This document shows positions 46,001 through 54,180 of a stretch of 64,000 nucleotides of DNA, piece after piece. Source of the stretch: Candidula unifasciata (taxonomy: Eukaryota; Mollusca; Gastropoda; Stylommatophora; Geomitridae); NCBI GenBank assembly GCA_905116865.2, contig CAJHNH020003179.1, forward strand, positions 1 to 64,000, read 5' to 3'. A model generated the notes under the pieces. It did no database searches, was not told the origin of the DNA, and saw only the letters and a list, made by a program, of their open reading frames with translations. Position numbers and translations under genes: made by a program. The stretch's first letter is position 1. Each line of letters begins with the position of its first letter.

Positions 46001-47960
46001 AGTGGCAATTGAATAGTGAAATACAGGGAAAAAAGAAACAAGAGAGAGATGCAAAATGACAGAGAGAAATGGAGAGGGGGAGGCAGAAGGAGGAGTTAAT
46101 TGCAAACTCAGATAGATACAAATGGAGGGGGATAGGCAGACAGAGAGATACAATACAAAGGGAGGGAGGGGGCAGACAAGTCAGAGATAGTTGAGAAAGG
46201 AAGAGTCAGACAGGAAAATATAGAAAGAAATACTGAGAGAGAGAGGGAGGCAAACAGACACAGAAAGATGGAAAGAAAGGTGTTAAAAGGCAATGACAAA
46301 GAGACAGAAAGATAGAGGGAGACGGGTAGAGATGAGACATAGTAAATTTAGGTACTTCAGTTAAATGTTCAAAATGCCCTCTACACCAATAAAACCAGCA
46401 CAGTTAGATAGCTGTAAACAATCTCTTTCTAATGGTACCTCATTTAGGCTTGTATGTCATTTCTGAGCTGAGATATGTAGGTTTTTGTGGAGATGAGATG
46501 TAGAAAGCAGCCGCTAAAACTTGTGACCCAGAAACAAGAAGTTTTCTCTGCGCAACCTACTGCGCACTTATCGTTTTGGCTTTGTTTTCATTGGACTGTC
46601 ATTGGACAAGATGGCAGACAATGAGACACAGCCACTGGCTGAGCCAGCGATTGTCTGAAAAATGACACTGTACATCTACCTAGCCACTGACAAGAAAGAA
46701 ATTTTATATACAAATGTAAAATTGGACGGAGAATTCAATTATAACTAGCATTACCATGTCTAGTAACAGTTAAAGCCTAAAGCCAACCCTGAATACTTAT
46801 CGCTATTTTCAATCAAACTGATGTAACAGAAAAACAGAGGACGTCCGGCTGTCGTAGACATGCGCTGTTAATCGAGTTCCTTCCCGCCGTTTTTTAGCTA
46901 TTTAGAGTGGGTGAAAATCACACCAATCGCAACATTTCATGAGAGATTAGGACCCATCCCGAAACCCCAGCCGACATTTGCGAAACAAGTTTCGAACGGT
47001 TTCCGGGTAACGGAAATTGCCGAAAAGATAGCAAATTTCCGAAACTGTAGTCGCTAGTAAATTACTGTTTTGAAAAGTTATTGTCAATTGTCTAGTTAAG
47101 TTTAGTTTTATGTGAAGTTGCAGTTAGTACTAAGTACCCTGTTTTTATTTCCAACACTCGTTGTATAGTATTCTCCTATCCTTTTCCATACCTTGAACAT
47201 CACTGAAATTAGGGGATTCAATGTAAGACAACACAAAGATACAATAAAAAAGAAGAAACAATATCAATAAATGAAAATGTCAAAACTGCTGCTATTGGAT
47301 GAGGGAAAAGTTAAAGAGCTGATCGTTTGAGAAGAACATACAAATAATGTGCATTAGAGTTAGTGACTATGGTCTTGAAATTCCATGCTCTAAATGACCA
47401 AATGCGAAGACCTCTTAACGCAAAGAAGCCTTGCTAGTCACACTTGTCTTCGTTTTAACGCCATCAATCATCAATGCACACCACTGGCTTGCTACCCATC
47501 GAATCAGCGTGGAAAGACCGCGGCGCCAAAAAAAAATGTTACAATACAATCATTCATTTGAGGGCTGTTATAATAATAATACAGTATACAGATGCCAAAA
47601 TATAATCATAATCGAAAAGCACGTTATTTAATTAATTATCTACCATATTTCTGTAAACACATATATCGTTGCATGAGCATGCTGAGCACAATTTTCATTA
47701 AAATTTAAATGCCACACCACGACCATATACAAATCATGCCATCACGGTTCATCATCACCACCCCTGCATCAGCACGCGCCACTTCGAAACTGATTCTTAT
47801 AATGTTCATACCAAACTACATCTCTAAATATATGTTAAGTAAATAATATATTACCCTGTGCAAGTAATCTACTAGCGTGCGCGTTTGGATCAGTGTGTTT
47901 GAACTCATTTTCCAGCTCTTCACTGTATGTGCCTTTCTGCGCCATGTTCTCACTTTTCAT
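33726..47960 (-). CDS. KHDRBS: KHDRBS (Sam68/SLM, STAR family) RNA-binding protein, complete 10-exon gene
   Basis: Coding exons, in transcript order: 47960-47855, 44200-44070, 42450-42334, 40564-40421, 39909-39803, 39423-39361, 38554-38428, 34947-34904, 34213-34134 and 33835-33726. They total 1029 nt, giving 342 residues, close to the roughly 346-349 of vertebrate SLM proteins. The order is a QUA1-like helix (ASRLLAQEIDRL), then the KH domain with GPKG at residues 88-91 and [16 protein letters not shown]. An RG/Pro-rich region follows (about 167-265), then a Tyr/Gly-rich tail ending [13 protein letters not shown], similar to the Sam68 tyrosine tail and C-terminal nuclear signal. These proteins bind U/A-rich RNA as dimers and steer alternative splicing in the nucleus. 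One intron has a GC donor. Exon joins are inferred from phase and homology. The paralogue is not resolved. Confidence 0.94.
34134..34213 (-). CDS. KHDRBS: KHDRBS coding exon 9
   Basis: Encodes [13 protein letters not shown] through YESYSGYDY, the tyrosine-rich tail. Donor GTAAGT, acceptor ctcacag. Confidence 0.9.
34278..34505 (-). mobile_element. SINE-B diverged copy
   Basis: ATTCACCAACTGTAAATTCC, CTAGACTTCAGTCCTATCC, TTACAGGTCTGGATTATTTG and CTCCAGGGTCTATTACC. The core with the CCTTGCCTCTC block is deleted. Confidence 0.6.
34760..34888. repeat. 22-bp tandem repeat (about 6 units)
   Basis: Near-identical ACCCAAATGTTAAATAAACA-TT units in KHDRBS intron 8, ending only 15-20 bases from the donor of exon 8. 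Confidence 0.95.
34904..34947 (-). CDS. KHDRBS: KHDRBS coding exon 8
   Basis: A 44-nt exon encoding [14 protein letters not shown] plus two bases. Donor GTGAGT and acceptor tttgtag flank it, and its phase matches exons 7 and 9. Confidence 0.88.
35302..37744 (+). mobile_element. ORF1-only LINE insertion with perfect target duplication
   Basis: A 2443-bp insertion in KHDRBS intron 7, antisense to the gene, bounded by the 10-base duplication ATCCATTCTA (35292-35301 and 37745-37754). It holds a gag-like ORF1 with three CCHC knuckles and a coiled coil, then about 850 bases of 3' sequence. No endonuclease or reverse transcriptase is present. Its 3' end (GCTGAAAGAGGATCATG, GGAATTGG tail) matches the LINE ends at 26086-26480 and 26640-26795. 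It looks like an internally deleted or half-LINE copy that moved as a unit. Confidence 0.85.
35529..36898 (+). pseudogene. LINE ORF1 (gag-like, CCHC zinc knuckles), broken
   Basis: The first frame (35529-36401) has knuckles [27 protein letters not shown] and [15 protein letters not shown], then a Lys/Glu-rich coiled coil. This is the usual plan for nucleic-acid chaperone ORF1p of jockey/I-type LINEs. Near 36325 a frame change shifts the coiled coil ([12 protein letters not shown]) into another frame. That frame meets a TAA at about 36409 before continuing as [13 protein letters not shown] to the end at 36898. The copy is therefore not translatable as one protein. The reverse-strand ORF at 35501-36382 is a shadow. 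Confidence 0.85.
37788..38058 (-). mobile_element. SINE-B copy
   Basis: Reverse copy directly downstream of the ORF1 element: TTCATCGGCTGTAAACTCC, GCAGATTGCTGGTTTCTTGC, CACTCCTACTTCGAAGGAAG and GGGGCCCCGAAACCCACACT. Confidence 0.8.
38428..38554 (-). CDS. KHDRBS: KHDRBS coding exon 7 (GC donor)
   Basis: Encodes the RG/Pro-rich segment [20 protein letters not shown] through SYEGYSSQ. It ends CAG|GCAAGT, a classical GC-AG donor. The nearest GT would put the next exon in a frame with an immediate stop. Confidence 0.87.
38675..38775 (+). mobile_element. SINE-B fragment
   Basis: Middle portion only: CAGAGTGCATATGCCTGAGG, GAGGAACCAACAACCTG and GCCAGATCTGTAAAATGG. Confidence 0.55.
39361..39423 (-). 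CDS. KHDRBS: KHDRBS coding exon 6
   Basis: 63-nt exon encoding [20 protein letters not shown], an RG-box followed by a proline run (possible SH3/WW ligand, as in Sam68). Canonical junctions. Confidence 0.9.
39520..39740 (+). mobile_element. SINE-D copy
   Basis: GGTTTGGATCCTAATGAGCC, GTCCGGGGAAGTAAAGGC and CCAATATGCCTAAAGGTGTG match the SINE-D body. It lies in the short intron 5 of KHDRBS. Confidence 0.6.
39803..39909 (-). CDS. KHDRBS: KHDRBS coding exon 5
   Basis: Encodes [19 protein letters not shown] and [14 protein letters not shown], the start of the arginine-glycine region (likely methylation sites). Donor GTATTG is weaker than the others but keeps phase. Confidence 0.88.
40421..40564 (-). 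CDS. KHDRBS: KHDRBS coding exon 4 (KH C-terminal part)
   Basis: Residues 119-166, [20 protein letters not shown] through [10 protein letters not shown]: the final helices of the KH domain and the QUA2-like segment, with the family phrase KYAHL. Confidence 0.93.
40927..41076 (-). mobile_element. SINE-B variant subfamily copy
   Basis: Shares CCGCTTGGACTTTTGGCTTT, ACCTGGACCTGA and GCGTGTACAACCGTTTT with 5361-5530, then CCTTGCCTCTTGGGCAGCTG. Confidence 0.65.
41490..41900. repeat. Purine-rich tract in KHDRBS intron 3
   Basis: About 400 bases of GA-rich sequence on the plus strand (CU-rich in the pre-mRNA), with a 16-base G run at 41705-41720. Its upstream part (GAGCTGTAGTTACCAAAACC to GATACTTGAGAGA) is also found near 45850-45975. 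Confidence 0.85.
41968..42212 (+). mobile_element. SINE-B copy
   Basis: GTGTGGGTTTTGGGGGCAAG, CCCCTAACAAGCATGTG, GGGACCAATAATCTGCACGC, AGCGAGACCTGTAAAATAAA, ACTTTGCACTGGAATTTACA. It lies about 120 bases past the exon 3 donor. Confidence 0.7.
42334..42450 (-). CDS. KHDRBS: KHDRBS coding exon 3 (KH core)
   Basis: Residues 80-118. [19 protein letters not shown] holds the GXXG loop as GPKG, and [14 protein letters not shown] is the diagnostic STAR-family variable-loop strand. Donor GTGAGA, acceptor caattag. Confidence 0.95.
42690..43030. repeat. Purine-rich tract with (GA)n in KHDRBS intron 2
   Basis: GAGA/GACA-rich block on the plus strand with a pure (GA)n run of about 26 dinucleotides at 42966-43018. 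On the transcript strand it is a long polypyrimidine tract. The Ser/Leu-rich reading frames on the minus strand are low-complexity artefacts. Confidence 0.9.
44070..44200 (-). CDS. KHDRBS: KHDRBS coding exon 2
   Basis: Residues 36-79, [18 protein letters not shown] through [14 protein letters not shown], the QUA1-KH linker and first KH strand. Acceptor tctcttcag, donor GTAAGC. Confidence 0.93.
44970..45190 (+). mobile_element. SINE-B copy
   Basis: Sense copy in KHDRBS intron 1: GGAGGTCAGAAACCAACAGC, ATTAGCCAGGCCTGAAAACG, CCAGAAGTGGACGAACAACC, AGCACTTTCTGGAGTG. The head is degraded. Confidence 0.7.
45970..46335. repeat. Purine-rich tract in KHDRBS intron 1
   Basis: GAGA-rich block on the plus strand (CU-rich in the pre-mRNA), the third such tract in the gene, with the same upstream flank as the intron 3 tract. 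Confidence 0.8.
46340..47850. other. Unassigned part of KHDRBS intron 1
   Basis: Mostly unique sequence. Around 46500-47060 it is richer in CpG than its surroundings. It also has a plus-strand 15-codon ORF (start 46611, good initiation context, begins [14 protein letters not shown]) ending in TGA. No homology or splice donor makes it a gene, though a promoter or an unrelated first exon is possible. Confidence 0.25.
47855..47960 (-). CDS. KHDRBS: KHDRBS coding exon 1 (start)
   Basis: Starts [20 protein letters not shown] and runs to ASRLLAQ, joining EIDRL in exon 2. The ATG at 47960 is the first in frame. The Met at residue 6 is an alternative start. Confidence 0.85.
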
Positions 47961-48439
47961 GATGTCTGCTCTTTGTCGCTTCCCCACTCTCAGTTGAATT
48001 ATGGGAATTTGCCAGGTTTTCCTGCCATTTCCTCAGTCTCCATTTGTCAAAATTTATGTTTGTTTTAATATATAGTTGTATACAGTAAACAATTTTTCGG
48101 TAATTTTGTATGTTATGAGTTCACGTAACAATTTCCTAATGCTAACTTATATTTGCTTTAAGTGATGTTATGCTTACAAAATCTGGATTTTTAGTATAAA
48201 GTATCATTGTTTTTTTTGTGGCTCCTTTGATACATTATTATTATTATAATTAGGCTGAAATATATTATACTTAAAATTTATTAAAGAAGTCAAAGTAAGC
48301 TAATTGTAAATCAATTAAAATAAAAACATTATTTACCAATTAATAACAATTATTATTTAATAAAAAATATTATTTGCAAGCATTCTTGTAATTTTGTATA
48401 TCAAAATTTAAAAAACACAATTTCCAAGCCGGCGTACTG

Positions 48440-48511
48440 GCCGTGATCGTATAGTGGTTAGTACTTCGCGTTGTGGCCGCGACAACCCAGGTTCGAATCC
48501 TGGTCACGGCA
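48440..48511 (+). tRNA. tRNA-His (GTG)
   Basis: A 72-nt cloverleaf. Acceptor stem GCCGTGA pairs TCACGGC; D arm with box A TAGTGGTTAGTACT; anticodon stem TCGCG/CGCGA around loop TTGTGGC (anticodon GTG at 48473-48475); T arm CCAGG-TTCGAAT-CCTGG with box B GGTTCGAATCC. All stems are perfect and there is no intron or CCA. The sequence is almost the standard animal tRNA-His and no SINE body follows, so it is a real tRNA gene. Confidence 0.96.
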
Positions 48512-48545
48512 GAGGCTGTGGTGTCTCGCACGTCCAAGTCGGCTG

Positions 48546-48554
48546 TTTTTTTTT
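48546..48554 (+). terminator. Pol III T-run terminator
   Basis: A run of nine T, 35 bases past the tRNA-His 3' end, the first strong T run downstream. Confidence 0.7.
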
Positions 48555-48578
48555 CTTCCATGTTTTAAATAATGTTTT

Positions 48579-48670
48579 TTGAAAGAAATCAGCGTCGGAG
48601 GATGTAGTAATATCTGCATATGCTATATACTGCTGATATTACTAAATCCTCCAACACTGATTTTCTTCAA
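48579..48670. repeat. 92-bp hairpin (40-bp arms)
   Basis: Arms 48579-48618 and 48631-48670 are inverted repeats with about six mismatches, around a 12-base loop, TATGCTATATAC. The arms contain GGAGGATGTAGTAATATC and its complement. It could be a small foldback element or a hairpin RNA precursor. A related direct sequence (GATGATGTAATATC, TTGTCAAATGCAG) occurs at 48810-48865. Confidence 0.75.
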
Positions 48671-48949
48671 GAGTTTTAGAAACATATTATTATCAAATGC
48701 AGACAAACAAACAACCCTGCATCGTTTAGTGGATGCAGTAGTAGTTGACAGTTAATTTTTTTATAATAATTTAAAAATTACAAAACTGAAGGGAATCAAC
48801 GTGGGATGATGTAATATCAATAAAATATAAGATTCACAGATGATACGTTGTCAAATGCAGGCAGTAAAACAAATCTGTTGTAACATTTCACTGTGAAAAA
48901 CTACTCTTAGAGTTTAATTGTAAGATCACCAAGAAACAAGAAATACCGA

Positions 48950-49125
48950 AATGTAAATAACATTCACGTAAATTGCAACAGTCCTAAGCATATCAATAGA
49001 TAAAATTATCTTGGAAAAGTCATAACATCTGATGCAAGATGCTTTTCAGAAATTAGAAAAATAATCGCACGGCAAAAGATTCTCAAGAATTAGAAGATGC
49101 AAATCATGAACATAAAATTGGGTGA
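48950..49125 (+). mobile_element. Older RTE-like fragment interrupted by the full-length RTE
   Basis: Encodes VITSDARCFSEIRKIIARQK, the YLG-ITSDGR-EIR-RI motif of RTE polymerases. Probable continuation sequence (ALKWETNGL) lies on the far side of the insertion at 52642-52810. Confidence 0.6.
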
Positions 49126-49439
49126 ACTCAAAACCTGGGGTAGGAGCCTGTCCTACTACTAGGCGCGTCCACCAGGTGGCGGATGGTGGAAAGGCCTCTA
49201 GATATAGAGGTTAGCCACGAATATATTGAATAAGTGGCCGTGGACCAAAACAGGTGATGGTCATTGAGAGGGGGCGAGTTAGTTGGTTGGCTAACTCTAT
49301 AAAATACCTCAAAACACTACGACATGGCCATCGGCGGGTAAGAGGCACCTTGCAGGGTAAGTCTCTTTAGACAAAGGCTATTGGAGTCAAACCGGCGGAA
49401 GTCAAGGGAAAACCACCGCTGTACTGTCCCAAGAAAATC

Positions 49440-50312
49440 ATGCCTCAAAATAATATATATTCAGATAACGACGTGAATGGGGATTCCAGTGGAATCACCT
49501 CGTCCGGTAGGGAGCATCATGTTCTACGGGTGTTACTCGACCGTCATCCAGCTGCTGTAGAAAAAGTAAATGGTAGAAACATCATGAACATTGGTACATG
49601 GAATGTCAGAACACTCGTACAAAACGGAAAGTTGGATAACATCAAGATGGAAATGAAAAGAATGAACATCAACATATTAGGAATTAGTGAAATGCGATGG
49701 CCAGGAGCAGGGGAAAAGTATTCAGATCAGCACATAATTATCTACTCGGGTGTGAAGGAATATAGTAAGGGAGTTGGTATTATTTTGGATCAAAAGAACT
49801 CAAAAACTGTGAAAGGATTTTGGACAATATCAGATAGAGTACTATTAGTAAAACTTCGCGGCAGACCGTTTGATATCAACTTAGTACAGATTTATGCCCC
49901 AACAGCAGATAGTTCAGAGGAAGATATTGACGCATTTTATGACGAGTTAGACATGGCTGTTGATCAATGCAAAAATTGTGAAGTAACAATGGTACTTGGA
50001 GATTTCAACCTGAAAATAGGAAGTGAAAAAGTGTACGGAATAACGGGTGGCTATGGCCTAGGCGAAAAGAATGTGAGAGATGACAGATTAATAGCATGGG
50101 CTGAGTCGCGCAGCATGATAATAGGTAACACCTGGTTTAAACACCATCCTCGAAGATTGTGGACTTGGAAAAGTCCTGGTGATAATGTCCGCAATCAGAT
50201 TGATTATATTTTGATTTCAAGAAGATTCAGGAGCAGTTTAGTTGGAGCAAAAACTAGACCTGGAGCAGACTGCTTTAGTGACCATGTTCCAGTTGTAGGA
50301 AAAATTGAATAA
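49440..50312 (+). CDS. RTE endonuclease (AP-endonuclease-like, EEP fold) region
   Basis: 290 codons from ATG. After a variable N-terminus come NIMNIGTWNVRTL (metal-binding Asn), ILGISEMRW (catalytic Glu), QIYAPTADS, VLGDFNLKIG (GDFN), WTWKSPG, NQIDYILIS and SDHVPVVGKI (SDH). All signature residues of a LINE endonuclease that nicks target DNA are present. The frame stops right after KIE, where a one-base loss separates it from the reverse transcriptase. In the intact family this is the N-terminal domain of one polyprotein. Confidence 0.9.
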   Translation: MPQNNIYSDNDVNGDSSGITSSGREHHVLRVLLDRHPAAVEKVNGRNIMNIGTWNVRTLVQNGKLDNIKMEMKRMNINILGISEMRWPGAGEKYSDQHIIIYSGVKEYSKGVGIILDQKNSKTVKGFWTISDRVLLVKLRGRPFDINLVQIYAPTADSSEEDIDAFYDELDMAVDQCKNCEVTMVLGDFNLKIGSEKVYGITGGYGLGEKNVRDDRLIAWAESRSMIIGNTWFKHHPRRLWTWKSPGDNVRNQIDYILISRRFRSSLVGAKTRPGADCFSDHVPVVGKIE

Positions 50313-50319
50313 AACTAAA

Positions 50320-52480
50320 GAACATTAGAAAAACACCACAGAACAACAAGTTAAATTTAGGAATTCTTAGAACAGATAAAGAAATTAAGGACCAGTACAA
50401 TGTCACTGTACAAAACCGGTATAATGCAATGGAAATTATACAGACTATTGATAAACAATGGGATATGTTGCGTGAGTCAATTCAGCAGACATCTAAAGAG
50501 ACAATCCCACCAACCCATAGAGTTGCAAAAAAGAAATGTATGTCAACCGAAATTCTGCAGTTGATGGATGAAAGAAGGAAGAAAAAGAATGATGAAGAAG
50601 AATACTCTAGAATACAAACAGAAATAGTGTACAAATGCAAAGTGGCTAAAGAAGCCTGGCTGAATCAAATGTGTACAGAGATTGGGGAAAACAACAGGAA
50701 AGACTCATATTCCATGTACCAAAAGATAAATATGTTAACAGGAAAGATGACACGTAACAGCACTGGATGTTTGAAATCAAAAGATGGTGACTTATTAATG
50801 GGACATAGTAATATAATTAACAGATGGACAGAGTATATAGGGGAATTGTATGATGATAATAGACCAGATGTAGAACTGCAGACCAACAATGATGGTCCAC
50901 CAATAATGACTACAGAAGTTGAGGATGCAATACATCATATGAAGAAAGGAAAAGCACCCGGGCCAGACAACATCTCACTGGAAGAAATCGAAGCACTGGG
51001 AGATTTTGGAATTGAAATAATAACTAAACTTTTAAATGATATTTATAATAGTGGGTATATTCCAAATGACCTTTTAAAATCCAAATTTATAGCTCTACCT
51101 AAGAAACCAGGCACTATAAAATGTGAAGACCATCGCACAATAAGTCTTATGAGTCACATGACTAAGATTTTATTGAGAATAATTATGAGAAGAATAAGAA
51201 AAATTTAAGAAAATTAAACCAGAAATCAGCGATGAACAATGTGGATTTGTAGAAGGAAAAGGTACAAACAATGCCATATACACCCTAAGGACATTGTCAG
51301 AAAGAGCTTTAGAAGTAAGGACTGATTTGTACATATGCTTCATAGACTACAAAAGCATTTGACTGTGTGAAGCATGAAGAAGTAATCAAACTATTAGAAA
51401 AAAATAAACATTGATGGGAAAGATCTACGAATAATAAAGAATATGTATTGGCAGCAAACAGCAGCGATGAACAATGTGGATTTGTAGAAGGAAAATGTAC
51501 AAACAATGCCATATACACCCTAAGGACATTGTCAGAAAGAGCTATAGAAGTAAAGACTGAATTGTACACATGCTTCATAGACTACAAAAGCATTTGACGG
51601 TGTGAAGCATGAAGAAGTAATCAAACTATTAGAAAAATTAAACATTGATGGGATAATAAAGAATATGTATTGGCAGCAAACAGCAGCTATAAAAATTAAC
51701 AACTGTTTAGGTACATTTCAAAGCATAAAGAGGGGCGTACGACAAGGATGTGTACTGTCACCTGATTTGTTTTCAATACACAGTGAATATATAATGAGAG
51801 CTTTAATTGGTATGCCCGGAATTGTGGTTGGTGGGCACAATATAAACAATTTACGTTATGCTGATGACACAGTCTTGATAGCAACAAGTCAGAAAGAACT
51901 ACAGGAAATGATAGACATTGTGGTGTTAGAAAGTGGAAGAATGGGCCTCAGTTTGAATAATGTGAAGACAGAAGTAATGGTGGTATCAAAGAAACATATA
52001 AAAGTTGATGGTGTTATTTTAGGACAAGTACAGAAATTTAAGTATTTGGGCACATGGATAACATCAGATGGAAGATGCATAACTGAGATAAGAAACAAAA
52101 TAGGACAGGCAAAAACTGCATTTTATAAAATGAAAAACATCTTGTGCAAATATATCCTTGTCATTGAGAGTTAGAAAAAGAATTCTTGCTTGCTACATAC
52201 ATCCAGTTTTAACATATGGCTGTGAATCCTGGACAATCGGTAGGCAGGCCAAACAATTTCTGGAGGCCTCAGAGATGTGGTTTTACATAAGAATGCTTAG
52301 AATACCTTGGACAGCCAAAAAGAGCAACCAAGAGGTTTTGAAAGAGGCGGGAGTCCGAAGACAACTTATGACAGACATCAGAAGGAGACTGTCATCATTT
52401 TTCATGTTATGAGAAGAGGGAAAATAGAACATGCTGTGACCACTGGAAAGATATGTGAAAGGAGAGATAAAGGAAGACAA
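50320..52480 (+). pseudogene. RTE reverse transcriptase and C-terminal domain, broken
   Basis: The reading resumes at about 50330. The linker is followed by KGKAPGPDNISLEEIEALG (motif 1-2), FIALPKKPGTIKCEDHRTIS, DEQCGFVEGKGTNNAIYTL, FIDYK (motif A, broken), RGVRQGCVLSPDLFSIHSEY (motif B), LRYADDTVLIA (catalytic YADD, intact), YLGTWITSDGR, then CYIHPVLTYGCESWTIGRQ and MLRIPWTAKKS. The segment 51231-51687 holds two tandem copies of part of the domain, both with the same frame break after FIDYK. The polymerase cannot be made as one chain. Confidence 0.88.
51231..51687 (+). repeat. 235-bp tandem duplication inside the RTE reverse transcriptase
   Basis: Unit 1 (51231-51465) and unit 2 (51466-51687) both run from GATGAACAATGTGGATTTG to TATTGGCAGCAAACAGCAGC. 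Unit 1 has about 13 extra bases (near AAGATCTACGAAT) and a few substitutions. Confidence 0.95.
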
Positions 52481-52604
52481 TGAGAGAAGATGCTTGACAG
52501 TCTTGTTGCGTCATGGAGATGTGTCGGCACACGAACTGATACATGCTGCAGGAGATCGCAGATTATGGAGAGGCATAATCGCCCACGCCGGTCGGCAAGG
52601 CACC

Positions 52605-52636
<32 letters not shown>

Positions 52637-52641
52637 TCAAA

Positions 52642-52810
52642 AAGAGTGAGGAGATCAAAAAAAAATGTCTGGACAAATACCGTTATCAACTGCAAAGAGA
52701 TGAAGAAGTTGGAAATATATTGGGCATACTCTGAGTCGAAAAAAGCAGAGAATACAAAACAAGCACTGAAATGGGAAACAAACGGTCTGATAAAAAAGAG
52801 GACGTCATAT
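52642..52810 (+). mobile_element. Downstream half of the interrupted older RTE-like fragment
   Basis: AT-rich remnant with KQALKWETNGL, which matches the fragment at 10015-10200. Confidence 0.4.
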
Positions 52811-53295
52811 GAAAAGATTAAGAAAAACATTATCACGAGATCTGGTAATCTGGTAATCTTAGTTTCAGCTTCATAGCAAACGGGTCACCCCATAGTTGCT
52901 CCGCCTCTGTGCCAACGAAAAACACACAAAATGTTTATCACAGTTCAAATTAAATCCGCAGCTCACAGAGTCACGCCATGCACTCAACTTAGAAGCTGGG
53001 CAACGAAACTATATCTTTCCAGTCTACAAATGGAGCATAAATTCAACTGCCACAATTTGGCAAAAGAAAAAAAAAATTGCCACGGCTAAAAGAAGTGGCC
53101 GTGCCTAGCGTCCATTTTGACCTGACGCATTATGTGAGGGTTAATGAACGGTCACCCCAGCAGTACCCTCACTATTAGCTGGGGAAGGAACTTAGGACAT
53201 TACATCCACCAGCAAGCGTCGCCCTTACAACGACCTAACTGCCTTCGTTTACGACTGTTCACCTTAAAGCCATGCAGTTTTTTTAGCACGAAGGA

Positions 53296-53584
53296 CCCCC
53301 GTGTGGGTTCCGGGGCCCCATTGTGGGGAAAACAAGAATAGACCCACTACCTCCCCAAAAGCATGTCGTAAGAGTCGACTAATTGGGGAGCTTCCTTTGA
53401 AGTCGGAGTGTATCTGCCGGAGAGGCAAGGAACCAACAGTCTGTATTCAAGAGAATGAGATCTGTAAAACTGATGCACACGCAATACTCATGTTCTGGAG
53501 CAGGACTGCAGTTCAGTAGTGGACGAGCAACCAGAAATTTGCGCCAGAGTGTACAGCTGGTGAACACGAAGAAGAAGAAGAAGA
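53296..53584 (+). mobile_element. SINE-B full-length copy with target duplication
   Basis: Starts CCCCGTGTGGGTTCCGGGGC and ends GTGAACACGAAGAAGAAGAA, a true (AAG)n tail. It is flanked by the 11-base duplication AGCACGAAGGA (53285-53295, 53585-53595; the second overlaps the tail end). This copy fixes the orientation and ends of the family. No convincing tRNA, 5S or 7SL head was found. Confidence 0.9.
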
Positions 53585-53689
53585 AGCACGAAGGAGACAC
53601 CTTGAACTTGGGTTTCGGACTGCCGACTCCCTACAAGATGTTATGTTATTTTATTATTACGAGAGGTGGGCTGAACTCCATGACCTTTG

Positions 53690-54060
53690 GATATTCTCTC
53701 CATGTCATGCATATGTGTTGGGAAATTAGCAGACAGATAGGCTGGCCGGTTCTGCAAAACTCGGTGGTGAACTGATGTATGACAAGCTAGATGTTGTGAG
53801 GACCCTCTGGAAGCGAGTAAACAGTTCGGAAACGCAAATAAATCATCACAGTCTAAGGATAACGGCGCTGCAGGGAGTTACCAGGGGATCTGGCCGATGC
53901 TCAACACTCAATAGAAGGCAAGACGGATATACAATCAGACTGTTACTGGTGTTATCTGAATTGGAACTCTTCGTTTGCTGCTGAAGATGGGAACGGAGCT
54001 CTAATGGGAGTGTCCCGAGTGCTTTGATGTCGATTCTTAATTCAGCATTTAACATTCAAA
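53690..54060 (+). mobile_element. I/jockey-like LINE RNase H and 3' fragment
   Basis: Encodes KLGGELMYDKLDVVRTLWKR and [10 protein letters not shown] in frame with an upstream decayed NEQADRLA. A 3' UTR (CTGCTGAAGATGGGAACGG) follows and matches, in reverse, 56230-56330. Confidence 0.7.
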
Positions 54061-54180
54061 TCGAGAAAGTTGCATGCAATAGCAGGGTAGTGGGGGAATC
54101 GAATGCGAGCGCTGTGTGACGTCAAACGGCACACGAAGTACGATGATGATGAGATGATGAATCAGAATATGCTGCAGTGA

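Larger units (their letters stand above)
49137..52631 (+). mobile_element. Full-length RTE-type non-LTR retrotransposon, frameshifted
   Basis: About 3.5 kb with a 5' UTR (49137-49439), endonuclease, reverse transcriptase, C-terminal domain and an (ATG)n tail at 52606-52634. The flanks carry the same TGAACTCAAAA (49125-49135; 52631-52641), a target duplication partly shared with the tail. At least five frame changes (about 50309, 51200, 51590, 52150, 52400) and an internal tandem duplication make it inactive. Confidence 0.9.
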
